NCBI GenBank assembly: GCA_963663375.1 | Contig: OY760195.1 | Coordinates: 2,728,001-2,792,000 of the forward strand | Source: JAYREN01 sp963663375 | GTDB taxonomy: Bacteria; Acidobacteriota; Holophagae; Holophagales; Holophagaceae | Reading direction: 5' to 3' | DNA: 64,000 nt | Shown here: positions 16,910 to 24,418 of the stretch, in pieces | Position numbering within the stretch: the stretch's first letter is position 1 | How the letters are laid out: each line of letters starts with the position of its first letter | Program-made: the position numbers and the translations under genes | Notes under the pieces: model-generated | Databases searched by the model: none | The model's input: the letters and a program-made list of their open reading frames with translations, nothing else | Told to the model about the DNA's origin: nothing

Positions 16910-17184
16910 CCAAGATTTTCGAAGTGATCCGCAAGCCCCTTCTCACCGAGAAGGGCCAGATTCTGCGCGAGTCCAATGTCCAGGTCTTCGAGGTCGCCAT
17001 CTGGGCCTCCAAGCACCAGATTAAGGAAGCCGCCGAACTCCTGCTCCAGGCCAAGGTGAAATCCGTCCGCACCGTCCGCGTGCCTTCCAAGGCAAAGCGT
17101 CTCGGTCGTTGGGTCGGCTCCACCAGCGCCATGAAGAAGGCCTACGTCGAACTGGCCGAGGGTTTCGCCCCGGTCGCCGAGTAG
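16906..17184 (+). CDS. rplW: 50S ribosomal protein L23
   Basis: Exit-tunnel rim protein that docks trigger factor and SRP. 92 residues, with the opening VIRKPLLTEKG typical of L23. It starts inside the rplD stop (4-base ATGA overlap). A 75-base gap to rplB contains a small palindrome (CAAGGCCTTG) but no gene. Confidence 0.95.
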   Translation: MTKIFEVIRKPLLTEKGQILRESNVQVFEVAIWASKHQIKEAAELLLQAKVKSVRTVRVPSKAKRLGRWVGSTSAMKKAYVELAEGFAPVAE

Positions 17185-17259
17185 ACGCCCCCTCGTTTCA
17201 ACCTCGCGGGTGGACAAGGCCTTGCCACTATCGCCCGCACATCTAGGCAAGAGGATCCC

Positions 17260-18081
17260 ATGAGCATCAAGCTGCTCAAGCCTACGACCCCCGGTCAGCG
17301 GGGCATGTCGAAGCAGGGGTTCGAGGAAGTCACCACTGACACCCCCGAACGCTCCCTGGTCGTCAAGCTCAACCGCACCGGCGGCCGTAACAACAAAGGC
17401 CGCATCACGACCCGCCACATCGGTGGCGGTCACAAGCGCCAGTACCGCATCATCGACTTCAAGCGCAACAAGATCGGTGTCCCTGCCAAGGTCGCGACCA
17501 TCGAGTACGACCCCAACCGCACGGCCCGCATCGCCCTCCTCATCTACGCGGATGGCGAGAAGCGCTACATCCTGGCCCCCGACGGCCTCGAAGTGGGCCG
17601 CACGGTCCTCTCCGGCAAGGAAGCCGACATCCTGGTGGGCAACGCGCTGCCTCTGCGGAACATGCCGCTGGGCACCACGGTACACAACATCGAGATGAAG
17701 CCCGGCAAGGGTGGCCAGATCGCCCGCGCCGCCGGAACCTTCGCCCAGCTCGTGGCCAAGGACGAGGATTACGCTCAGCTGCGCATGCCCTCGGGTGAGA
17801 TCCGCAAGATCCACCTCGATTGCTTCGCGACGGTGGGCCAGGTGGGCAATCTTCAGCACGAAAACGTGGCCCTGGGCAAGGCTGGTCGCAAGATCTGGAT
17901 GGGCATCCGCCCGACGGTCCGCGGCGTGGTCATGAACCCCGTGGACCATCCGCATGGCGGCGGCGAAGGCCGCACTTCCGGTGGACGCCATCCCGTCACG
18001 CCTTGGGGCCAGCCTACACGTGGCTACAAGACGCGGCGCAACAAGCGCACCACCAAGTTCATCGTCAAGCGGATCAACTAG
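17260..18081 (+). CDS. rplB: 50S ribosomal protein L2
   Basis: Largest conserved 50S core protein, needed for subunit association and peptidyl transfer. 273 residues. The C-terminal signature MNPVDHPHGGGEGRTSGGRH near residues 225-244, which contains the conserved active-site-proximal His, is intact. The start MSIKLLKPTTPGQRG follows AAGAGGA. Confidence 0.97.
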   Translation: MSIKLLKPTTPGQRGMSKQGFEEVTTDTPERSLVVKLNRTGGRNNKGRITTRHIGGGHKRQYRIIDFKRNKIGVPAKVATIEYDPNRTARIALLIYADGEKRYILAPDGLEVGRTVLSGKEADILVGNALPLRNMPLGTTVHNIEMKPGKGGQIARAAGTFAQLVAKDEDYAQLRMPSGEIRKIHLDCFATVGQVGNLQHENVALGKAGRKIWMGIRPTVRGVVMNPVDHPHGGGEGRTSGGRHPVTPWGQPTRGYKTRRNKRTTKFIVKRIN

Positions 18082-18092
18082 GAGAGGCTGCC

Positions 18093-18377
18093 ATGGCACG
18101 TTCGCTGAAAAAAGGTCCCTTCATTGATGCCCACCTGCAGAAGAAAGTTGATGTCGCTCTGTCCACCATGGACAAGCGCGTCATCAAGACCTGGTCCCGT
18201 CGGTCCACGGTGCTTCCGCAGATGATCGGGATGACCATTGCCGTTCACAACGGCAATAAGTTCATCCCCGTCTATGTCACCGACAACATGGTCGGTCACA
18301 AGCTGGGCGAGTTCTCTCAAACCCGCACCTTCAAGGGCCACGCCGGTAAGGCCGACGCCAAAGCGAAGGGGAAGTAA
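18093..18377 (+). CDS. rpsS: 30S ribosomal protein S19
   Basis: Head protein next to the A-site finger, 94 residues, starting MARSLKKGPFIDAHLQKKV, with VYVTDNMVGHKLGEFSQTRT near residue 60-79. The ATG at 18093 follows GGAGAGG directly after the rplB stop; the upstream frame extension lies inside rplB and is rejected. Confidence 0.97.
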   Translation: MARSLKKGPFIDAHLQKKVDVALSTMDKRVIKTWSRRSTVLPQMIGMTIAVHNGNKFIPVYVTDNMVGHKLGEFSQTRTFKGHAGKADAKAKGK

Positions 18378-18378
18378 T

Positions 18379-18726
18379 ATGGCTCAAATTGTTTCCAGCG
18401 CCACCATCCGCCACCTGCGCGGCTCGGCACAGAAGGCCCGTCTCGTGGTCGATCTGATCCGCGGCAAGCAGGTCGGCGAGGCCCAGTGGATTCTCGTGTC
18501 CACCAAGAAGTACGCGGCCGCTCCCATCAAGAAGCTGCTCGACTCCGCCGTGGCCAACGCCATTGACAAGGATCCCGCCGTGAATCCCGACGAACTGATC
18601 GTCCGGACCGTCTTCGTGGACGAGGGGTTCCGTATGAAGCGGGTCCGTCCCGCGCCGATGGGCCGAGCCTACCGGGTGCAGAAACGCACCTGCCACGTCA
18701 CGCTTCAGCTCGGTCGGGAGGAGTAA
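18379..18726 (+). CDS. rplV: 50S ribosomal protein L22
   Basis: Forms the tunnel constriction together with L4. 115 residues, starting MAQIVSSATIRHLRGSAQKA, with the extended beta-hairpin FRMKRVRPAPMGRAYRVQKR (about 81-100). The ATG lies one base after the rpsS stop, and GGGGAAG inside the rpsS end serves as ribosome binding site. Confidence 0.96.
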   Translation: MAQIVSSATIRHLRGSAQKARLVVDLIRGKQVGEAQWILVSTKKYAAAPIKKLLDSAVANAIDKDPAVNPDELIVRTVFVDEGFRMKRVRPAPMGRAYRVQKRTCHVTLQLGREE

Positions 18727-18728
18727 CC

Positions 18729-19376
18729 ATGGGTCAGAAAGTTCATCCATACGGCTTCCGCCTTGTCCACAACAAGAACTGGAAGAGTAAGTGGTACGCC
18801 AAGCGCGACTACGCCTCCCTGCTCCATGAGGACCTGAAGCTTCGCAAGGAACTCAAGGCGCAGCTTCATGGCCTCAACGCCATGGTCTCCAAGATTGACA
18901 TCGAGCGCGCCGCCGACAAGGTCACCGTGCGCATCTTCACCGCCCGACCCGGCATCGTCATTGGCCGCAAGGGTGCAGAGATCGACAAGCTCCGCGAGGA
19001 TCTCCAGGCCCGCCTGAAGCGCCCCGTGAGTGTCGATATCCAGGAGATCAAGAAGCCCGAAGTCGACGCACAGCTCGTCGCCGAGGGTGTGGCTCAGCAG
19101 CTCGAGCGCCGCATCGCCTTCCGGCGTGCCATGCGCAAGGCCGAGGAAGCCGCCATCCGTTTCGGTGCCAAGGGATTCAAGATCAAGGTCTCCGGCCGTC
19201 TCAACGGCGCGGAGATCGCCCGGACCGAGGATTACCTCTCCGGTCAGATGCCTCTCCAGACCATCCGGGTCAACGTCGACTATGGCTTTGCCGAGGCTCA
19301 CACCACCTACGGAATCATCGGCGTCAAAGTCTGGGTCAACCTGGGCGAAGCGGCCGTTGAAACCGTCAAGCGCTGA
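18729..19376 (+). CDS. rpsC: 30S ribosomal protein S3
   Basis: mRNA-entry-channel protein with an N-terminal KH domain (GRKGAEIDKLREDL, about 80-93) and the C-terminal domain GRLNGAEIARTEDYLSGQMP (about 157-176). 215 residues. Two bases follow the rplV stop, with GGGAGGAG overlapping the end of rplV. Confidence 0.97.
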   Translation: MGQKVHPYGFRLVHNKNWKSKWYAKRDYASLLHEDLKLRKELKAQLHGLNAMVSKIDIERAADKVTVRIFTARPGIVIGRKGAEIDKLREDLQARLKRPVSVDIQEIKKPEVDAQLVAEGVAQQLERRIAFRRAMRKAEEAAIRFGAKGFKIKVSGRLNGAEIARTEDYLSGQMPLQTIRVNVDYGFAEAHTTYGIIGVKVWVNLGEAAVETVKR

Positions 19377-19385
19377 GGTGAACCC

Positions 19386-19805
19386 ATGTTGATGCCGAAT
19401 AAAGTCAAGCACCGCAAGATCATGAAGGGCCGCACTCGCGGCGTCGCCACCCGCGGCAACGAGCTCTCTTTCGGCGATTTCGGCCTGAAGGCGCTCGAGC
19501 ACGCGTGGGTGACCAACCGCCAGATCGAGGCCGCCCGTATCGCGATGACGCGCCACATCAAGCGCGGTGGACGCATCTGGATCCGGATCTTCCCCGACAA
19601 GCCCACCACCAGCAAGCCCGCCGAGACCCGCATGGGTTCAGGCAAGGGCGCGCCCGATGGCTGGGTGGCCGTTGTCCGGCCCGGCAAGATCCTCTTCGAG
19701 ATGGAGGGCGTGGACGAAGAAACCGCCCGCGAAGCCCTGCGCCTGGCCCAGATGAAGCTCTGTGTGGCCTCCGACTTCGTCTCCCGTACGCCGCCGGAAG
19801 AGTGA
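19386..19805 (+). CDS. rplP: 50S ribosomal protein L16
   Basis: Positions tRNA in the A and P sites, 139 residues. MLMPNKVKHRKIMKGRTRG at the start and IRIFPDKPTTSKPAETRMG with GKGAPDGWVAVV (about 73-103) are typical. I take the first ATG (19386, GAGGTG upstream) because other L16 proteins begin ML-x-P. Confidence 0.96.
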   Translation: MLMPNKVKHRKIMKGRTRGVATRGNELSFGDFGLKALEHAWVTNRQIEAARIAMTRHIKRGGRIWIRIFPDKPTTSKPAETRMGSGKGAPDGWVAVVRPGKILFEMEGVDEETAREALRLAQMKLCVASDFVSRTPPEE

Positions 19806-19815
19806 GAGGATCGAG

Positions 19816-20016
19816 ATGAACAAGAAGAATCCATTCAGCGAACTCGCTGGCAAGAGCATCGAGGAACTGGCGCAGCTGGAGGCCGACCTGGCCGCCAAGC
19901 GTTTCACCCTCCGCTTCCAGCACGCCGTGGGCCAGGTGGAAAACACCGCCGAGATCCGGAATACCCGCCGAGAACTCGCCCGCGTCAAGACCGCGCTCAA
20001 GATGAAGTTGGCGTGA
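19816..20016 (+). CDS. rpmC: 50S ribosomal protein L29
   Basis: Small helical-hairpin protein near the tunnel exit, 66 residues, with the family segments LAQLEADLAAKRFTLRFQ and NTAEIRNTRRELARVKT. The ATG at 19816 is preceded by GAGAGGA; the frame extension upstream overlaps rplP and is rejected. Confidence 0.94.
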   Translation: MNKKNPFSELAGKSIEELAQLEADLAAKRFTLRFQHAVGQVENTAEIRNTRRELARVKTALKMKLA

Positions 20017-20024
20017 GGTAGACC

Positions 20025-20282
20025 ATGAGCCTAGAACAGAAAATGATCCGCAGCGGCATCGTGGTATCCAACAAGGCCGACAAGACGGTCGTAGTGAAGG
20101 TGGAGCGCAAGTTCCAGCACCCTCTCTACAGCCGCACGGTCAAGCAGAGCAAGAAATTTATGGCTCACGACGAGACCAACGCCTGCCAGATCGGCGACGT
20201 GGTCAAGATCGTAGAGTCGCGACCCCTGTCCAAGCGCAAGCGCTGGACGGTCCTAGAGATCGTCCAGAAAGCCGGCGAGTAA
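20025..20282 (+). CDS. rpsQ: 30S ribosomal protein S17
   Basis: OB-fold primary 16S binder, 85 residues, with the signature SGIVVSNKADKTVVVKVERK near the start and GDVVKIVESRPLSKRKRW near residues 58-75. Eight bases after rpmC, with GAGG upstream. Confidence 0.96.
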   Translation: MSLEQKMIRSGIVVSNKADKTVVVKVERKFQHPLYSRTVKQSKKFMAHDETNACQIGDVVKIVESRPLSKRKRWTVLEIVQKAGE

Positions 20283-20291
20283 GGAGGCGAC

Positions 20292-20660
20292 ATGATCCAG
20301 ATGGGTACCATGCTCACGGTCGCCGATAACTCCGGCGCCAAGAAAATCTGCTGCATCCTGCCGCTGGGCGGCGGGGTTGGCAGGATCGCCCAAATCGGCG
20401 ACGTCATCACTGCCTCCGTCAAGGAAGCCATCCCGGGCGGTACCGTGAAGAAGAAGGCCGTGGTCCAGGCCGTCATCGTCCGGCAGCGCAAGGCCTTCCG
20501 TCGCAAGGATGGCTCCTACATCCGCTTCGACGAGAATGCCGCCGTCATCATCAAGAAGGATGGCGAACCCGTTGGCACCCGCGTGTTCGGCCCCGTGGCC
20601 CGCGAACTGCGCGAGCGGAAGTACATGAAGATCGTCTCCCTCGCTCCTGAGGTGCTGTGA
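20292..20660 (+). CDS. rplN: 50S ribosomal protein L14
   Basis: Interface protein forming bridge B8, 122 residues, starting MIQMGTMLTVADNSGAKK and ending in the family-typical RELRERKYMKIVSLAPEVL. AAGGAGG precedes the ATG. Its TGA shares an A with the rplX start (TGATG). Confidence 0.97.
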   Translation: MIQMGTMLTVADNSGAKKICCILPLGGGVGRIAQIGDVITASVKEAIPGGTVKKKAVVQAVIVRQRKAFRRKDGSYIRFDENAAVIIKKDGEPVGTRVFGPVARELRERKYMKIVSLAPEVL

Positions 20661-20935
20661 TGGAAAAGCCAGTCAAGATGAAGCTCAAGAAGGGCGACGA
20701 AGTCGTCGTCATCACCGGGAAGGACCGCGGCAAGCGCGGCCAGATCACGAAGGTGTCCCCCGCCAACAATCGCGTGGTCGTGGCGGGCATCAACATGATC
20801 AAGAAGGCCACCAAGCCCAATCCCCAGACCGGCGCCGAAGGCGGCATCGTCACCAAGGAAGCCTCCATCCACGCATCCAACGTGATGCTCGTGGACCCGG
20901 CCACCCAGAAGCCCACCCGCAAGCGCACGGCATAA
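20660..20935 (+). CDS. rplX: 50S ribosomal protein L24
   Basis: Assembly-initiating KOW-domain protein, 91 residues. KKGDEVVVITGKDRGKRG (about 10-27) is the KOW motif. The ATG at 20660 overlaps the last base of rplN (TGATG); an adjacent GTG at 20657 is possible. An unusual gap of about 175 bases follows before rplE. Confidence 0.95.
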   Translation: MEKPVKMKLKKGDEVVVITGKDRGKRGQITKVSPANNRVVVAGINMIKKATKPNPQTGAEGGIVTKEASIHASNVMLVDPATQKPTRKRTA

Positions 20936-21112
20936 AATCACTTCGTGATTTGATTTGTTGTGAGATACTGTTCGTTCCGCCGACGGATCGCTGTCGGCGG
21001 AACTGCTTGAAAACCCGAGGTTGAAAGGAAACGGGCCGGACCGCCGGAACCCAAGCCCTTTCGCTCTCCCGAACCCGCAGGGCGTAGTCGCCCCCCGGAA
21101 ATGGAGGAACTG
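20936..21112 (+). promoter_or_regulatory. Structured intergenic leader between rplX and rplE
   Basis: Inside an otherwise tightly packed operon this gap holds two perfect hairpins: a 7-bp stem with TTC loop at 20935-20941/20945-20951, followed by a T-rich tract, and an 11-bp stem with 8-base loop at 20974-20984/20993-21003. It has room for a partial terminator plus an internal promoter or a translational operator. In E. coli the S8 repressor site of the spc operon lies at this same rplX-rplE boundary. I see no gene in it. Confidence 0.5.
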
Positions 21113-21667
21113 ATGCCTAGTAATGCGGAGCCCCGCATCAAGGCCCGCTATCGCACCGAAGTGGTGTCGAAGCTTAAAGAGGAATTCGCGTACACCAGCA
21201 CGATGCAGGTGCCGCGACTCCAGAAGATCGTGATCAACATGGGCGTCGGCGACGCCATCCAGAACATCAAGACGCTGGATGTCGCTGTGGAAGAGCTCAC
21301 GGCCATCGCGGGCCAGAAGCCCGTGATCCGCAAGGCCAAGAAGAGCGTCGCCCAGTTCAAGCTGCGCGAGGGCATGCCCATCGCCTGCATGGTGACCCTG
21401 CGCGGCGAGCGCATGTGGGAGTTCTTTGACCGGCTCGTGAGCCTGTCCCTTCCTCGTGTCCGTGATTTCCGCGGTGTGCCCACCAAGTCCTTCGATGGTC
21501 GCGGCAACTACACGCTGGGCCTCAAGGACCAGTTGATCTTCCAGGAAATCGATTATTCGCGCGTGGAGAAGATCAAGGGCATGAACGTGACCTTCGTGAC
21601 TTCCGCGCCCACCGACGCTGAGGCTCGGGCCATGCTCGCCCACCTCGGCATGCCCTTCCGCAAGTAG
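21113..21667 (+). CDS. rplE: 50S ribosomal protein L5
   Basis: 5S rRNA-binding protein of the central protuberance, 184 residues. IVINMGVGDAIQN (about 38-50) and VRDFRGVPTKSFDGRGNYTLG (about 120-140) are conserved. Two ATGs are in frame, at 21101 and 21113. I choose 21113 because GGAGG inside the first codons (21103-21107) is spaced five bases from it. Confidence 0.95.
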   Translation: MPSNAEPRIKARYRTEVVSKLKEEFAYTSTMQVPRLQKIVINMGVGDAIQNIKTLDVAVEELTAIAGQKPVIRKAKKSVAQFKLREGMPIACMVTLRGERMWEFFDRLVSLSLPRVRDFRGVPTKSFDGRGNYTLGLKDQLIFQEIDYSRVEKIKGMNVTFVTSAPTDAEARAMLAHLGMPFRK

Positions 21668-21679
21668 TCAGGAGAACCC

Positions 21680-21865
21680 ATGGCTCGCCTAGCGAAAAGA
21701 TACAAAGACGCCTCCAAGCCCAAGTTTTCCACCCAGCACCGCAACCGCTGCAAGCTCTGCGGTCGTGCCCGCGGCTTCATGCGCAAGTTCGAACTCTGCC
21801 GACTGTGCTTCCGGAAGCACGCCCTAGCCGGCGAACTTCCCGGCGTTCAGAAGTCCTCCTGGTAA
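21680..21865 (+). CDS. rpsN: 30S ribosomal protein S14, zinc-binding (type Z)
   Basis: The 61-residue short form with two CxxC pairs (CKLC near residue 24 and CRLC near 39) that bind zinc. S36/L36 and S4 in this cluster are also of the zinc (C+) type. It starts MARLAKRYKDASKPKFSTQ, 12 bases after rplE with AGGAGA upstream. Confidence 0.96.
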   Translation: MARLAKRYKDASKPKFSTQHRNRCKLCGRARGFMRKFELCRLCFRKHALAGELPGVQKSSW

Positions 21866-21877
21866 GAAGAGGAAACC

Positions 21878-22273
21878 ATGTACACCGATCCAATCGCCGA
21901 TTACCTCACCCGTTTGCGCAATGGCATCATGGCCGGCCACGATGCCGTGGTCGTGCCTGCCTCCAAGATCAAGGAGCGCCTCTCCGCCATCCTGAAGCAG
22001 GAAGGCTACATTCACGGCTACAAGAGCGTGGAGCACGAGGGCCGCGACTACATCGTGGTGAACCTGAAGTACGTGAAGGGCGGCGAGTCCGTCATCCACG
22101 GCCTCAAGCGCATCTCGAGCCCTGGCCTCCGCGTCTATACCGGTGCCGAGGAGATCTCCGAGGTCAATGGCGGTCTCGGTATCGCCATTCTCACCACGCC
22201 CAAGGGCCTGCTCACGGGGAAGGATGCCCGCAAGCAGAACGTGGGTGGCGAGATCCTCGCTCACGTCTGGTAG
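21878..22273 (+). CDS. rpsH: 30S ribosomal protein S8
   Basis: Central-domain 16S binder and, in enterobacteria, translational repressor of the spc operon. 131 residues, starting MYTDPIADYLTRLRNGIMAG and ending with the conserved GLLTGKDARKQNVGGEILAHVW. The structured rplX-rplE gap upstream is the obvious place for an S8 operator. Confidence 0.96.
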   Translation: MYTDPIADYLTRLRNGIMAGHDAVVVPASKIKERLSAILKQEGYIHGYKSVEHEGRDYIVVNLKYVKGGESVIHGLKRISSPGLRVYTGAEEISEVNGGLGIAILTTPKGLLTGKDARKQNVGGEILAHVW

Positions 22274-22306
22274 TTCTTCGCTCAACCCGTTTCCAAGGAT
22301 TCAACC

Positions 22307-22843
22307 ATGTCTCGCATCGGAAAGAAGCCCGTGACGCTGCCGAAAGGCGTCAAAGTCACTGTCAACGGGGCTGAGGCCGTCGTCGAAGGCGCCAAGGGCA
22401 CCATTCATTGCCCCGTCCCCAAGGGGATCGCGCTCGACGTGCAGGCCGATTCCATCAACCTCACTCGCGCCAACGAAGAGTCCCAGACCCGGGCCTTTCA
22501 CGGTCTCTGCCGCTCCCTGATTCAGAATGCCGTGACCGGTGTTACTGAAGGCTGGAAGAAGGAGCTGGACATCGTGGGCGTCGGCTACAAGGCCGCCATG
22601 GAGGGCACCAAGCTCCGCCTCGACCTTGGCTACAGTCACCCCATCTTCTACGACGCGCCCACGGGCATCACCATCGCCGTCGAGAAGAGCACCCATGTCA
22701 TCGTCACTGGCCATGATCGCCAGGTGGTGGGACAGGTGGCCGCCGACATCCGCAAGTTCCGCAAGCCCGAGCCTTACAAGGGCAAGGGCGTCCAATACAC
22801 CGGCGAAGTCATCCGCCGCAAGGCCGGCAAGACCGGGAAGTAA
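22307..22843 (+). CDS. rplF: 50S ribosomal protein L6
   Basis: Sits at the factor-binding site near the sarcin-ricin loop. 178 residues starting MSRIGKKPVTLPKGVKV, ending in the signature KPEPYKGKGVQYTGEVIRRK (about 152-171). A 33-base gap separates it from rpsH; AAGGA precedes the ATG. Confidence 0.96.
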   Translation: MSRIGKKPVTLPKGVKVTVNGAEAVVEGAKGTIHCPVPKGIALDVQADSINLTRANEESQTRAFHGLCRSLIQNAVTGVTEGWKKELDIVGVGYKAAMEGTKLRLDLGYSHPIFYDAPTGITIAVEKSTHVIVTGHDRQVVGQVAADIRKFRKPEPYKGKGVQYTGEVIRRKAGKTGK

Positions 22844-22852
22844 GGGGAAACC

Positions 22853-23215
22853 ATGGCTAACGAAATCAAGGTCCGTCGCCAGAAGACGAAGACCCGCATC
22901 CGGGGCCGCATTTCCGGTACCCCTGAGCGTCCGCGTCTCACTATCTACAAGAGCCTCAAGCGCATCTATGTCCAGGCCGTGGACGATACCAAGGGTGTCA
23001 CCCTGGCCTCGGCTTCCAGCCTGGAAAAGGATCTGCGGGGAACGCTGAAGAACGGCGCCAACATCGAGGCCGCGAAGGTCGTGGGTGCCAGCATCGCCGC
23101 TCGGCTCAAAGAGCTGGGTGTCACGGCGGTGGTCTTCGACCGCAATGGCTACGTCTATCACGGCCGCGTCAAGGCGCTGGCTGACAGCGCCCGCGAAGCC
23201 GGGTTGCAGTTTTGA
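22853..23215 (+). CDS. rplR: 50S ribosomal protein L18
   Basis: Binds 5S rRNA together with L5. 120 residues with the family core GTPERPRLTIYKSLKRIYVQ (about 23-42) and FDRNGYVYHGRVKALADSAR (about 95-114). GGGGAAA precedes the ATG. Confidence 0.96.
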   Translation: MANEIKVRRQKTKTRIRGRISGTPERPRLTIYKSLKRIYVQAVDDTKGVTLASASSLEKDLRGTLKNGANIEAAKVVGASIAARLKELGVTAVVFDRNGYVYHGRVKALADSAREAGLQF

Positions 23216-23226
23216 GGGGGGGGCTC

Positions 23227-23742
23227 ATGTCCGCAGAAGCCAAGAACACCGCCGAGACCCCGCAGCAGAGCGAGTTCAAGGATCAGGTCATCTACGTGGG
23301 TCGCGTCACCAAGGTGGTGAAGGGCGGCAAGAACTTCTCCTTCTCCGCGCTGGTCGTCGTCGGCGACGGTCGGGGCAAGGTGGGTTTCGGTCTCGGCAAG
23401 GCGCTGGAAGTTCCTTCGGCCATCAAGAAGGGCATCGAGGCTGCCAAGCGCAATATGACTCGCGTTCCCGTGACCTCCAACGGCTCGATTCCGCACCCCA
23501 TCACCGGTCGCTTCGGCTCCGGGTCCGTGCTCATGAAGCCCGCGCCTGAGGGCACCGGCGTGATCGCCGGCGCCACGGTGCGCGCCATCATGGAGGCCGC
23601 CGGCATCCACAATGTGCTCACCAAGAGTCTGGGCTCCTCGAATCCCCACAATGTGGTTCGCGCCACCTTCGCCGGGTTCAACAGTCTCATGGATCCCTAC
23701 ACGGTCATGACCAACCGTGGCATCGACCAGGCGGAGGCCTAA
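23227..23742 (+). CDS. rpsE: 30S ribosomal protein S5
   Basis: mRNA-channel and fidelity protein, 171 residues. VGDGRGKVGFGLGKALEVP (about 47-65) and SLGSSNPHNVVRATFAGF (about 137-154) are conserved. The ATG at 23227 follows an uninterrupted run of seven G residues acting as a Shine-Dalgarno; the TTG at 23212 is rejected because it lies inside the rplR stop and lacks a binding site. Confidence 0.95.
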   Translation: MSAEAKNTAETPQQSEFKDQVIYVGRVTKVVKGGKNFSFSALVVVGDGRGKVGFGLGKALEVPSAIKKGIEAAKRNMTRVPVTSNGSIPHPITGRFGSGSVLMKPAPEGTGVIAGATVRAIMEAAGIHNVLTKSLGSSNPHNVVRATFAGFNSLMDPYTVMTNRGIDQAEA

Positions 23743-23743
23743 C

Positions 23744-23941
23744 ATGTCCAACCTGATCGGAAAGCAGGTCGTCATCAAGCTCGTGCGTTCCACCATCTGC
23801 ACCACCCCCAAGCACCGGGCCTTCATCCAGACCCTGGGCCTGAAGAAGGTGGGTGATACCCGTCAGTGCGAGTACACGCCGAATGTGCATGGCATCGTCA
23901 AGCTCATTCCTCACCTCGTCGCTGTATCGGTCAAGGAGTAG
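23744..23941 (+). CDS. rpmD: 50S ribosomal protein L30
   Basis: Small 50S protein, 65 residues, with VVIKLVRSTICTTPKHRAFI near residue 8-27 and the family end pattern MVKLIPHLVAV-like (GIVKLIPHLVAVSVKE). The ATG at 23744 lies one base after the rpsE stop. Confidence 0.94.
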   Translation: MSNLIGKQVVIKLVRSTICTTPKHRAFIQTLGLKKVGDTRQCEYTPNVHGIVKLIPHLVAVSVKE

Positions 23942-23944
23942 GTC

Positions 23945-24406
23945 ATGAAGCTCAACGAACTCAAGCCCGCCGAGGGCGCCGTCAAGACTCGGAAGCGCGT
24001 GGGTCGCGGCCCCGGCTCCGGCATGGGCAAGACCGCCACCCGTGGCGAAAAGGGCCAGAAGTCCCGCCGCGGCTACAGTGCCAAGCGCGGCTTCGAGGGC
24101 GGCCAGATGCCCCTGCATCGCCGTCTTCCCAAGCGCGGCTTCACCAACGTCCACGCCGCCGTCACCAAGGAAATCGGTCTGGAGCTCATCTCCAACAACT
24201 TCCAGGATGGCGAAACCGTCAGCCTTGAAACCCTGCGCGAGAAGAAGCTCGTCAATTCCACCATCCAAAAGATCGTGGTGCTCGCCTCGGGCGAACTCAG
24301 CCTGAAGGTGACCGTGGTGGCCGATCGTGTCACCAAGGGGGCCCGCGAGGCCATCACCGCCAAGGGCGGCTCCATCCAGGAACCCACCCCCAAGCCCGCT
24401 CAGTAA
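23945..24406 (+). CDS. rplO: 50S ribosomal protein L15
   Basis: Late-assembly 50S protein, 153 residues. MKLNELKPAEGAVKTRKRVG and the Gly/Arg-rich extension GRGPGSGMGKTATRGEKGQK (about 20-39) are typical of bacterial L15. Three bases after rpmD, with AAGGAG at the rpmD end. Confidence 0.96.
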   Translation: MKLNELKPAEGAVKTRKRVGRGPGSGMGKTATRGEKGQKSRRGYSAKRGFEGGQMPLHRRLPKRGFTNVHAAVTKEIGLELISNNFQDGETVSLETLREKKLVNSTIQKIVVLASGELSLKVTVVADRVTKGAREAITAKGGSIQEPTPKPAQ

Positions 24407-24418
24407 GGCCTGGCCCTG

